Assembly (NCBI GenBank): GCA_035712285.1
Contig: DASTBA010000167.1
Span: forward strand, 1-16,631
DNA length: 16,631 bases
Source of the DNA: CAMLHP01 sp035712285
GTDB lineage: Bacteria; Gemmatimonadota; Gemmatimonadetes; Gemmatimonadales; GWC2-71-9
Direction: 5' to 3'
Below, piece after piece: positions 5,695 to 13,031 of the stretch (positions are counted from its first letter, which is position 1; the number at the start of each line of letters is the position of its first letter). The translations under genes and the position numbers were made by a program. The notes under the pieces are model-generated. The model was not told where the DNA came from, made no database searches, and worked only from the letters and a program-made list of their open reading frames with translations.

Positions 5695-8522
5695 CAGTAG
5701 TTATAGCCGAAGAACACCTGGAAAAAGCCCCGGTCCCGCTGCTTGGGCGAGAGGCCGTAAACTAACGCATCGCGGGCACCGAAGCGGATGCCGGCGTCCA
5801 TCCGGATGACCGCCAGCGGGGCCACCGCGAGCCGCACGCTGCCGCCGAGACTCCCCAGGACCGGGCGGGTGGCGCGATTCACCAGCCAGGCCTGCCCGAA
5901 GTCCACGAAGAACGCTCCCTGAAACTCGGGGAGGACGAGATCGCCAAGGGGCGTGCCGAATACCAGCCGGTTGAGCAGCGGGAAGCGAAGCTCCTGGTTC
6001 ACCATCCACGCCTTGGCCCCGATGATGTGCCCGAAGTTGGGATAGCCCCGGAGCCCTGTCGTACCGCCGATGTTGATGCGCCGCGGCCGGTCCCCACCGC
6101 TCCAGAAGCCGTAGAGGCGCGTGGCGTACGTCGAGTGGTTGCCCAGCCGGAAGTAGCGGCGCAGGTCGGCGCTCAGCAGGTAGTTGTCGAACCGGGCGTG
6201 GGAGAAGTCGCTGGCGATGCCCGCGGTGAGGGCCAGCCGGAAGCCGTCAATGGGCCCGGAGGGGATCCACAGCGAATTGTCCCGCACGAAGCTCACGTAG
6301 TTGGACGTGATGAGTCCTTCCCGGTGGGGATCGTCCACCGTGGGAAGATCGAAGTCGAACCGGTCCGAGTGCTCGACCGTGACCGTGCCCTCCACCCGGG
6401 AGAAGCGGGACAGCGGATAGCGCAGCATGCCGATCGCGCCCTCGGCCCGTTCCTCGTAGGAGGCGACCAGGTCGCCCTCGAATACGCGGCCGGCAAACCG
6501 GTAGGCGCCGATGCCCCAGTTCACCCGGTGGCGCTGGTTGATGTAGATCAGGCTGCCGTTCAGGTTCTCGAAGAACGAGCCGAGGTCGCGGCCCTGGAAC
6601 GAGCCGATGCTGCCGAACAGCAAGTGGTCGTTGAGCAGGTCGGAGAGCAGGAAGGCGGCCCCCTGCACGCCGCCGTAGCCGGGCGTGACCGACACCCCGC
6701 CGGCCGCGAAGTCCAGCGTCAGCGTCCGGCGATACCGCTCGCTGCTCGTGTCGGTGACGGCGACGGCGGGCGCTGGCTCCCACTGCCAGGTGCCCGCGGC
6801 GGCGTGCGGCTCGAGGGCGAAGGTCTGCGTCTCGGCGGCGCTGTCGGGCCCCAGGCGGTAGATGTTGAAGCTGCCGTTCTGGAAGGAGCCGGCGATGAGC
6901 CCGCCGGAGGCGAGCGGCACGGCGTCGAACGCGCCGCTCCAGGTGGAGGATTCGCGCCGCCCGCTTCCCAGCGTGTCCATGGACCAGACGTTGAGCATCC
7001 CGCCCCGGCTCGACGTGAAGTAGATGCGTCCGTCGGGGCCCCACGATGGCGTCTCGTCCACCCACGGGCCGGCGGTGAGCTGCGTGATCGCCTGCGCGCC
7101 GAGATCGAGCATGAAGACGTTCACCGCGCCGTGCTCGCCGCCGGCGGTGCGGTCCGACGTAAAGACGATCCGGCGTCCGTCGGCGGCGGGAGCCGGGTCG
7201 AGGTCCTGGTACGCGTCATCCGTCAGGCGCGTGAGCGAACCACCCGGCAGCGCCACGCGGTACAGGTCGGACATTCCGTTGTCCGCCAGGCCGCTGAACA
7301 CGATGCTGGCATGATCCGGCATCCACGCCGGCGAGAGGATCGAGACGATTCCCGGGAACTGGTACCGGCCAACCAGCCGCCGGCGGTCCACGTCCCAGAT
7401 CACGAGGGCGTCCCGGTCGTGAAAGCGGGCGCTGAAGAGCAGCAGGCCCGGCCGGCTGGCGTCCATGCGGCTGTCGAACGGATGCATGGATTCCAGCCCT
7501 TCGCCCTTGCCGGTGACGACGACTTCATGCGGCGGCCCCCGGCCATCGAGGCGGCGCCGGTAGATCGTCATGTAGCCGGTGACCGGCGACGCGAAGTATG
7601 CCTCCGGCGCGGAATCCGCCCCGGCGACCGCTCGGAGGGCCGGCTTGATGGCCAGTCGCACCACCTCGTGGCCCAGCATCGCCGGCGGCGCCCGGGTTGC
7701 GGCGTCGGGGTAGTACTCCTGGCGCATCGCGTACTGGAACTCCTCGTTCAGCTGCTTGAGCGAGCGCCCGTAGATCCCCTGGATGGCGGCCTCGAACGAG
7801 TCGTAGCGATTGAGCTCCCGGTAGAAGAGTGCCACGCGCCAGGCACCGTAATTGTCCGCCAGCCACTGGTGCAGACGGCCGCCCAGGGGATACACCAGCA
7901 GGCCGGTGTAGTACTTGAGCTGCTCGATGCCGGGAAGCCGGCCGGTGTAGGTGAGGTCCCGCAGGATCATCTCGTCCCGCGCATCCTGGCCGGCGGACCA
8001 GTACTCGGCAAGCCCCTCGGTCCACCAGAGCGGAATGCCGACCTGCGCGGTGCGCGGCGACTCGTGGTAGACATTGCTGATCATGCTGAACTGGAAGACG
8101 TGCACCATCTCGTGGCGCAGGGTGTTCCGGAACTCGGCCAGATTGCCGCGGAACGGCATGGTCACGCGCCGCTTCAGGAAATCGGTCGCGCCAAGCAGGC
8201 CTTCAGGCGGGACGAACGGGAGGATGTTGGTCTGCTCGAAATCAATGTGCGAGGCGTAGATCACGAGGGGAACGCGGGTGCTCACCTCGTGGCCGAAGCG
8301 GAGGGCCAGCGTGTCGTAGCTCGCTTCCGCCCACTGCAGGGCGCTGGCGGCGAGCCGTTCCTCCTCCGGATAGTAGTACAGATCCACGTGCGGCCCCTTG
8401 AGGGTCCGCCAGGCAAAGTGGCGATACTGGATCTTGTTCTGGCCGAACTCGAAGAACTGCGCTCGGGCCGGGGCCGCGGCGCCAAGGCACGCCAGCGCCG
8501 CGAGCAGGGTGCCGCGGAGAAC
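5694..8522 (-). CDS. Secreted metallopeptidase / TolB-like propeller / Omp85-type barrel fusion protein
   Basis: About 942 residues in three recognisable parts. Residues 1-21 are a signal peptide (RGTLLAALACLGAAAPARA, then Q). Residues about 30-280 are a gluzincin zinc peptidase domain: HEMVH at 137-141, then WWTEGLAEY with Glu169 as likely third zinc ligand. Residues about 305-560 are TolB/PD40-type propeller blades (SPAWMPDHASIVFSG, PAPAADGRRIVFTSDR, PSWGPDGRIYFTSSRGG). Residues about 600-942 are a beta barrel with the Omp85 signature GGTTGLRGYP (LRGY at 824-827) and an aromatic C-terminus (FFGYNY) typical of proteins inserted by the BAM machinery. No POTRA domains are evident. The start is uncertain: no ATG, GTG or TTG lies between the upstream stop (8528-8530) and the signal peptide. 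I end the feature at GTT 8522; the nearest in-frame ATG (8655-8657) would add 45 residues read out of frame from the cyclophilin gene. Confidence 0.85.
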   Translation of the reverse strand, partial: VLRGTLLAALACLGAAAPARAQFFEFGQNKIQYRHFAWRTLKGPHVDLYYYPEEERLAASALQWAEASYDTLALRFGHEVSTRVPLVIYASHIDFEQTNILPFVPPEGLLGATDFLKRRVTMPFRGNLAEFRNTLRHEMVHVFQFSMISNVYHESPRTAQVGIPLWWTEGLAEYWSAGQDARDEMILRDLTYTGRLPGIEQLKYYTGLLVYPLGGRLHQWLADNYGAWRVALFYRELNRYDSFEAAIQGIYGRSLKQLNEEFQYAMRQEYYPDAATRAPPAMLGHEVVRLAIKPALRAVAGADSAPEAYFASPVTGYMTIYRRRLDGRGPPHEVVVTGKGEGLESMHPFDSRMDASRPGLLLFSARFHDRDALVIWDVDRRRLVGRYQFPGIVSILSPAWMPDHASIVFSGLADNGMSDLYRVALPGGSLTRLTDDAYQDLDPAPAADGRRIVFTSDRTAGGEHGAVNVFMLDLGAQAITQLTAGPWVDETPSWGPDGRIYFTSSRGGMLNVWSMDTLGSGRRESSTWSGAFDAVPLASGGLIAGSFQNGSFNIYRLGPDSAAETQTFALEPHAAAGTWQWEPAPAVAVTDTSSERYRRTLTLDFAAGGVSVTPGYGGVQGAAFLLSDLLNDHLLFGSIGSFQGRDLGSFFENLNGSLIYINQRHRVNWGIGAYRFAGRVFEGDLVASYEERAEGAIGMLRYPLSRFSRVEGTVTVEHSDRFDFDLPTVDDPHREGLITSNYVSFVRDNSLWIPSGPIDGFRLALTAGIASDFSHARFDNYLLSADLRRYFRLGNHSTYATRLYGFWSGGDRPRRINIGGTTGLRGYPNFGHIIGAKAWMVNQELRFPLLNRLVFGTPLGDLVLPEFQGAFFVDFGQAWLVNRATRPVLGSLGGSVRLAVAPLAVIRMDAGIRFGARDALVYGLSPKQRDRGFFQVFFGYNY

Positions 8523-8527
8523 GTAAC

Positions 8528-10570
8528 CTAGCGCCGGACGGTGCGGATGCGATCGCCCTGGGTGATGCGGGCGATGGCGCGGTAGTTCCCCACCAGCGTC
8601 CCGAACACGGTATAGGTGCCGTCCAGGTGTGGTTGCGGGCTCAAGTTGATGAACCATTGACTGCTCCCCGTGTCCGGACCGGACAGCGCCATGCCAAGCA
8701 CCGGCTGGAGGTAGCGAACCGGGTTGATCTCGTCCCGGATGGTCCCGCCGACCGACCCCCAGCCATCCCCGCGCGGATCCCCCGACTGGATCACGAAATC
8801 CGGCACCACCCGGTGCCAGCGCATGCCGTCGAACGCGTGCTGATCCACGAGGGACAGGAAGTGCGCCACGGTGAGCGGCGCCTCGGGCCCCATGAGCGCG
8901 ATCTCGATATTGCCGCGCTGTTCCGTCTCGATGGTCACGTGCGGGCGCCGCAACGAGTCGGGCCCCACCAGGTACCGCCGGACGATCTCCCGGTAATCCT
9001 GAAGGGTGCGGCCCGTGACGAGCGGATACGCCGGGCCCCAGCGCGCCGCCGCTTCCGGCCAGCTGGCTTCCGCCCATGCACGAATGACGTAATCGGCGGG
9101 CCGGGACACACGCGCCAGGAAGCGCCGGCTCACCTCGCCATGCGCCGCATCCCCGGAAGCGGCGATGCCGCGCAGCGCCTCCAAGGCGCCGATGGCTGCA
9201 TCGGGAAAGGAGTCCCGCCCGGCCCGGGCGTACGCGTCGGCCAGCGGGTCGATATCCGCCACGTCGTGCGCCCGCCCGACGATCCCCGCCGCCACCGCCC
9301 GGACAGCGGCATCGCGGGAACGGAGGAACTGGCGCGCTGCCGCCAGGAGTGCCCCGCCCTGTCCTGAGTCCGCCGCAGCCCAGCTGGTGAGCGCTGCCGC
9401 CACCACCCGGGAATCGGCATCGTCCACCAGGCTCGGCCTCCCGGCATAGGCGCTCATCGCCTCGGCCGCTGCCATGCGGGCCGTCCAGTCGTTGCTGCGG
9501 CTCCAGGTGACGATGAACGGCCTGGCCACCGCCGTATCAGCATGGGCGAGGGCCAGCAGCGCCGCCTGGTCCAGGGCGAAGAAACTTCCCTTCGTGAGAA
9601 GCGCGGAGAGCGCCGATGCGGCCGCCGTTCCGCGCAGCGCCCCCAATGCGGTGGCAGCCACGATCCGAACGCCCGGCTGCTGATCGCCCAGCCGGTCCCG
9701 GACCTGATCCGCGAGGGACGTGTCCCCCAGTGCCGCCAGGCCCCGAAGCGCCGCGATCCGGACCCCGGCGTCATCGTCTACCAGCAGCGGCTCGATCAGC
9801 CGGGCCGCCGCCGCCCGGCCCAGGCCGGCGCTGTCGGCGAAGGCGGGCGTGAAGGCACGGATGGCCGCGATGCGGGTGTAGGACAGGGGATCCCGCAGCG
9901 CCTCGGCGAACCGCCGGGAGGCAGCCACGACATGGAGCTGGCTCAGGGCATAGGTGGCGCGCCAGCGCATGTCGGAACTGGTGTCCGCCATGAACGGGAG
10001 AATCGAGGACACCGGCGCGTAGCGCCCGAGGCGCCAGGACTCGAACACGATCTGGCGCTTGAGCTGGTCCAGTGCGTCGAGGTCCAGCGCTGCGCGGCCA
10101 TCGAGGATGGAACGGAAGATCTCGCCGACCTGCGGTCCGCCGATCTTGGCGAGGGTCGTCATCGCCTCGACGGCACTGGCGACATTCAGCACCGGCTCCG
10201 ACCGCAGGCGATCCAGGATCGGGGCGACGGCCGCCGTGTCCCGCAGCAGCCCGAGCCCGAACACGGCAGCATAGCGCACTGTCGTATCCGGATCCGACAT
10301 GGCGCGCACCAGCAGGTCGGTCCCCTGCAGGTCGCCAATCCGGCCAATGGCAAATGCGGCCGTGCTCCGGACGAACGAATCGGCGCTGGTGATGGCCGCG
10401 GTCAGGGTGGCCGCGTCGAACTGCCGGCTGTCCTCCGCCTGCAGCACCGGCGCCAGCTGTTCCACCGTGGCGGCCTCCTGTGCTGCCAGCGCAAGCGGAG
10501 CGCCCGCCAGCGACGCCAGCAGGATCGAGGCACAGGTCCAGTCACGCAGCCGCCAGATCCGTTTCACCAT
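8528..10570 (-). CDS. HEAT-repeat protein with C-terminal cyclophilin-type peptidyl-prolyl isomerase domain
   Basis: A 680-residue exported protein. A signal peptide (basic start MVKRIWRLR, hydrophobic core, cleavage near ALAAQ at about 31) is followed by HEAT-like repeats over roughly residues 40-500: recurring units such as DSFVRSTAAFAIGRIGD, DTTVRYAAVFGLGLLRD, DAGVRIAALRGLAALGD and QPGVRIVAATALGALRG. Residues about 543-675 form a cyclophilin domain with WHRVVPDFVIQSGDPRGDG, containing the catalytic Arg (587), Phe592 and Gln595. The active-site block QWFINLSPQPHLDG has His648 at the position of the cyclosporin-contacting Trp of human CypA. It probably folds or scaffolds periplasmic or outer-membrane proteins. 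A GGAG lies just ahead of the ATG; a GTG one codon later is an alternative start. Five bases separate its stop from the next gene's GTT. Confidence 0.93.
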   Translation of the reverse strand: MVKRIWRLRDWTCASILLASLAGAPLALAAQEAATVEQLAPVLQAEDSRQFDAATLTAAITSADSFVRSTAAFAIGRIGDLQGTDLLVRAMSDPDTTVRYAAVFGLGLLRDTAAVAPILDRLRSEPVLNVASAVEAMTTLAKIGGPQVGEIFRSILDGRAALDLDALDQLKRQIVFESWRLGRYAPVSSILPFMADTSSDMRWRATYALSQLHVVAASRRFAEALRDPLSYTRIAAIRAFTPAFADSAGLGRAAAARLIEPLLVDDDAGVRIAALRGLAALGDTSLADQVRDRLGDQQPGVRIVAATALGALRGTAAASALSALLTKGSFFALDQAALLALAHADTAVARPFIVTWSRSNDWTARMAAAEAMSAYAGRPSLVDDADSRVVAAALTSWAAADSGQGGALLAAARQFLRSRDAAVRAVAAGIVGRAHDVADIDPLADAYARAGRDSFPDAAIGALEALRGIAASGDAAHGEVSRRFLARVSRPADYVIRAWAEASWPEAAARWGPAYPLVTGRTLQDYREIVRRYLVGPDSLRRPHVTIETEQRGNIEIALMGPEAPLTVAHFLSLVDQHAFDGMRWHRVVPDFVIQSGDPRGDGWGSVGGTIRDEINPVRYLQPVLGMALSGPDTGSSQWFINLSPQPHLDGTYTVFGTLVGNYRAIARITQGDRIRTVRR

Positions 10571-10588
10571 TTCTCCATTTCCATTGCC

Positions 10589-11011
10589 TCAGACCGCGAG
10601 TCGCACCGGGTCGGCAGTTTCGGCCAGCAACCCCCGCACCCGGTCCGGCAGCCGGGCAGGTTCCATGCCCGCATTGAGCACCATCATCGCGGTGCGGGCG
10701 GTGGCGATGAGTTCGCCGCTCGCGGCGAGCGTGAGCGCGTAGCCAAACGTGACCCGGCGGGAGGCGCACTCCCGGACCCAGCAGCGAATCACGACTTCGT
10801 CATCATAGCGGGCGGGCCGGGCGTAGCGGATCGCGAGCTCGCCGACGGCAAGCCGGAACCCTGCCTCCTCCACCTCCCGATAGCTCATCCCCGCCTGCCG
10901 CAGGTATTCCGTCCGGGCCATGTCGAGCCAGACGACGTGGCGCGCGTGATAGGCCACGCCCATCTGGTCCGTCTCGGAGTAGTTCACCCGTACCCGGATT
11001 TCGGAGATCAT
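10589..11011 (-). CDS. Acyl-CoA thioesterase, YbgC/FadM-type hotdog (4HBT) family
   Basis: A 140-residue protein, the usual size for single-hotdog thioesterases. The N-terminal strand and catalytic loop RVNYSETDQMGVAYHARHVVWLDMAR are diagnostic: the Asp in ETD aligns with the catalytic Asp of the 4-hydroxybenzoyl-CoA thioesterase family, followed by the GVAYHARH hinge and the long hotdog helix (ARTEYLRQAG). The family hydrolyses acyl-CoA or acyl-ACP thioesters; the substrate cannot be told from sequence. YbgC homologues are often found with tol-pal genes, and here the gene heads a cluster of envelope genes, which hints at a membrane-lipid role. It starts at ATG 23 bp from a divergent phosphoesterase gene, with no strong Shine-Dalgarno in that gap. 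Confidence 0.92.
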   Translation of the reverse strand: MISEIRVRVNYSETDQMGVAYHARHVVWLDMARTEYLRQAGMSYREVEEAGFRLAVGELAIRYARPARYDDEVVIRCWVRECASRRVTFGYALTLAASGELIATARTAMMVLNAGMEPARLPDRVRGLLAETADPVRLAV

Positions 11012-11034
11012 GCCGCCGTCCGTTATCTTGTGCC
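11012..11034. promoter_or_regulatory. Very short divergent intergenic region, possible back-to-back promoters
   Basis: Only 23 bp separate two divergent start codons. Within it, TTATCTT (11023-11029) gives TATCTT on plus and GATAAC-like on minus, either of which could be a -10 box. Matching -35 boxes were not found, and neither gene has a clear Shine-Dalgarno, so leaderless or nearly leaderless transcripts are possible. Confidence 0.3.
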
Positions 11035-11760
11035 GTGCCGATCGAACGCCTGCTGGTCATCGCCGATGCGCATATCGGGGCGGCGTCCGCCGAGAGCGAG
11101 GCCGCGCTGCTGCGCTTCCTGGCCGAGGCACCGTCCCTTGGTGACGGCCTGCTCGTGGCGGGCGACCTGTTCGAGTTCTGGTTTGCCTGGCGCCGGGCCG
11201 TACCGAGCCGAGCCTTCCCGGTGGCGGCCGCCCTAGCGGCGCTCGCGGCCCGGATGCCGGTGAGCATGGTCGGGGGCAATCACGACCGCTGGGGACGGCC
11301 CTTCTGGACCGAGTCCACGCCGGTCACCTGGTCACCCCAGTCCCTGGCGCTCACGGTGGCGGGTTGCACTCTCGTGACGCTGCACGGGGACGGCGTTGCC
11401 GAGGGACCGGGACGCGTGGGCTGGTCCCACCGCCTGGTGGGCCACCCGGCAACCTCCGCCGCCTTCTCGCTGCTGCACCCCGATCTCGGCCTCTGGCTGG
11501 TGCGCCGCCTCGCCCCGTTCCTGAGCGAGCCGGAACTCACGCCCGAAATCCTGGCGGCGAATGCCGCGCGGCAGCTGGCCTATGCCCGCCGCACCCTGGC
11601 AGCGTCACCCGGCACCACGACGCTCGTCATGGGCCACACGCACGTGCCTGCGCTCGAGGAATGCGCGCCCGGGCAGTACTATGTGAATCCCGGCGCCTGG
11701 CTCGATGGCGGGCGTTACGCCGTCATCTCCGCCTCGGCGCCGGAACTCCGGCAGTTCTAG
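11035..11760 (+). CDS. Calcineurin-like metallophosphoesterase, UDP-2,3-diacylglucosamine diphosphatase (LpxH)-like
   Basis: A 241-residue protein with all five metal-site blocks of the family: ADAH (Asp11, His13), GDLFEFW (Asp44), GGNHD (Asn82, His83), HGD (His117) and GHTH (His201, His203). The size, the GDLFEFW motif and the spacing resemble LpxH, which cleaves UDP-2,3-diacylglucosamine to lipid X in lipid A synthesis at the inner membrane. E. coli LpxH has GNRDF where this protein has GNHD, so it may be a related phosphoesterase; the specific role is inference, helped by nearby envelope genes. The start is GTG; the alternative GTG five bases upstream is out of frame. Its stop codon TAG (11758-11760) overlaps the convergent murI stop in CTAG. 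Confidence 0.85.
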   Translation: MPIERLLVIADAHIGAASAESEAALLRFLAEAPSLGDGLLVAGDLFEFWFAWRRAVPSRAFPVAAALAALAARMPVSMVGGNHDRWGRPFWTESTPVTWSPQSLALTVAGCTLVTLHGDGVAEGPGRVGWSHRLVGHPATSAAFSLLHPDLGLWLVRRLAPFLSEPELTPEILAANAARQLAYARRTLAASPGTTTLVMGHTHVPALEECAPGQYYVNPGAWLDGGRYAVISASAPELRQF

Positions 11761-12554
11761 CCGACCGACACCACTTCGGCCCGCTCCAGCCGGGCCCCGA
11801 TGAACCGGGCGCCGACCGCCCGGAACCGCGCTTCGTCATCGCTGACGACGAACCGGTGCGCAGGTGAACCACTCGCAGGCGCCGTGAGCCCCTCCCGCCT
11901 GAGCACCTCTCCCAGCGCCCGCGCCGTCTCCTCGGCGGAGTCTATCAGGCGGACTTCGGGGCCCATGACGCGCTGCAGAAGCGGCATGAGAAGCGGGTAA
12001 TGCGTGCAGCCGAGCACCAGGGCATCCACCCCGCCCGCGATCAGCGGCCTCAGGTACTCATGGGCCACCAGCTCCAGCGCCGGGTGATCGAACCAGCCCT
12101 CCTCGACAAACGGCACGAAGAGCGGACAGGCCGCCTGGAGTACCTGGGCGTCGGGCTTCCGGGCCCGGATGGCGCGGGGATAGGCCTCGCTGGCGATCGT
12201 GCCGGCGGTGCCGATGATCCCGACCACCGACCGGGATGCGGCGATCGCCGCGCGGGACCCGGGCTCGATCACGCCGATGACCGGTACCGGCGAGATCCGG
12301 CGCAGATCCTCGAGGGCGTGGGCAGTGCTGGTATTGCAGGCGATCACCACGGCCTTCACGCGCTGCGCCAGGAGCCAGTCGAGGATCTCCCTGCTGTAGC
12401 GACGCACGGTATCGGGAGACTTGGGTCCGTAGGGGACGCGGGCCGTATCGCCGAAATAGATCGTGGACTCCGCGGGGAGCTGCCGGAAGATCGCACGCGC
12501 AACGGTCAGCCCGCCGATGCCGGAGTCGAAAATGCCGACGGGAGCTTCGTTCAC
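11757..12554 (-). CDS. murI: Glutamate racemase
   Basis: A 265-residue, full-length enzyme that interconverts L- and D-glutamate in the cytoplasm to supply D-Glu for peptidoglycan. The N-terminal block GIFDSGIGGLTVAR (with Asp10 and Ser11) is intact. Both catalytic cysteines are present: Cys73 in VVIACNTSTA and Cys183 in LGCTHYPLL, with the neighbouring His185. The FGDTARVPYGPKS substrate-site block (from 34) is also clear. The start is GTG (12552-12554), overlapping the stop of the upstream DUF5683-like gene as GTGA. It is the last gene of the right-hand cluster and converges with the phosphoesterase gene with no intergenic terminator. Confidence 0.97.
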   Translation of the reverse strand: MNEAPVGIFDSGIGGLTVARAIFRQLPAESTIYFGDTARVPYGPKSPDTVRRYSREILDWLLAQRVKAVVIACNTSTAHALEDLRRISPVPVIGVIEPGSRAAIAASRSVVGIIGTAGTIASEAYPRAIRARKPDAQVLQAACPLFVPFVEEGWFDHPALELVAHEYLRPLIAGGVDALVLGCTHYPLLMPLLQRVMGPEVRLIDSAEETARALGEVLRREGLTAPASGSPAHRFVVSDDEARFRAVGARFIGARLERAEVVSVG

Positions 12555-13030
12555 GGGAGTCGCACCGGCAGGCGTGCGCCGGCGGTCAGGCGCCCGGGCA
12601 TGACCTGTACGTCCAGGCCGTCGGGAAAATCCCAGAGCTTGGCCGACACATAGGCTTCCAGGGCACTCAGGACGTGGTTCAGCCCCATGTACACAAGCCA
12701 GTCCTCGCGCTTCTGCTTGAAGTGGTCGATCTGCACCGAGTCGCCCGCGGCGCGGGCGGCATCGAGATCATGCTGGCTCCGGATCACCATCGTGAGTGTC
12801 CCGGCCTCGCCCGCGACGAAGACCAGCGCGGTGAGCTCCCGCCCCATCGAGAGCTGGCCCCAGCCGGGCACCACCAGCGACTTGAGCATCGTGGTCGTGG
12901 CGTTCGGCTTGTGCCGGAGCACCGTGTCCGCCGGCGCCGGCGCGGCGGTCGAGTCCTGCGCCGCGAGCGGCGCCATTCCAGCCATCAGCAGCAAGACGGC
13001 GCCGGCCCATGGGACGGCAAGCCGGAACAG
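12551..13030 (-). CDS. DUF5683-like membrane protein
   Basis: A protein of up to 159 residues. A signal-like N-terminus (LFRLAVPWAGAVLLLMAGMAPLAAQ) is followed by a Pro/Ala linker, then MLKSLVVPGWGQLSMGRE, the 'PGWGQ' block of DUF5683-type proteins. Next come a hydrophobic helix (ALVFVAGEAGTLTMVI), a charged region ending FKQKREDW, a second helix (LVYMGLNHVLSALEAYVSAKLWDF) and a beta tail. The function of this family is unknown. The start is unclear: the frame is open through the tRNA-Sec gene, which cannot be coding. CTG at 13030 best matches a signal peptide with a positive charge; TTG at 12994 gives a shorter, poorer one. CTG 13030 lies one base beyond the tRNA's CCA. The gene's stop overlaps murI. 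Confidence 0.75.
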   Translation of the reverse strand: MFRLAVPWAGAVLLLMAGMAPLAAQDSTAAPAPADTVLRHKPNATTTMLKSLVVPGWGQLSMGRELTALVFVAGEAGTLTMVIRSQHDLDAARAAGDSVQIDHFKQKREDWLVYMGLNHVLSALEAYVSAKLWDFPDGLDVQVMPGRLTAGARLPVRLP

Positions 13031-13031
13031 G

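Noticed and set aside
6027..8531. 834-codon open frame on the plus strand, antisense to the Omp85-fusion gene
   Set aside because: The translation has no recognisable domain, is dominated by Gly, Arg, Ala, Val and Pro/His runs, and mirrors a minus-strand gene with clear motifs; long antisense frames are expected at this GC content.
8523..9077. N-terminal extension of the Omp85 fusion up to an ATG at 9077
   Set aside because: It would overlap the conserved cyclophilin domain in another frame, and the extension is Gly/Arg/Pro/His-rich without a signal peptide at its N-terminus.
9542..11236. 564-codon plus-strand open frame across the cyclophilin, thioesterase and phosphoesterase starts
   Set aside because: It crosses three well-supported genes and the divergent gap, and its composition is low-complexity Arg/Gly/Pro.
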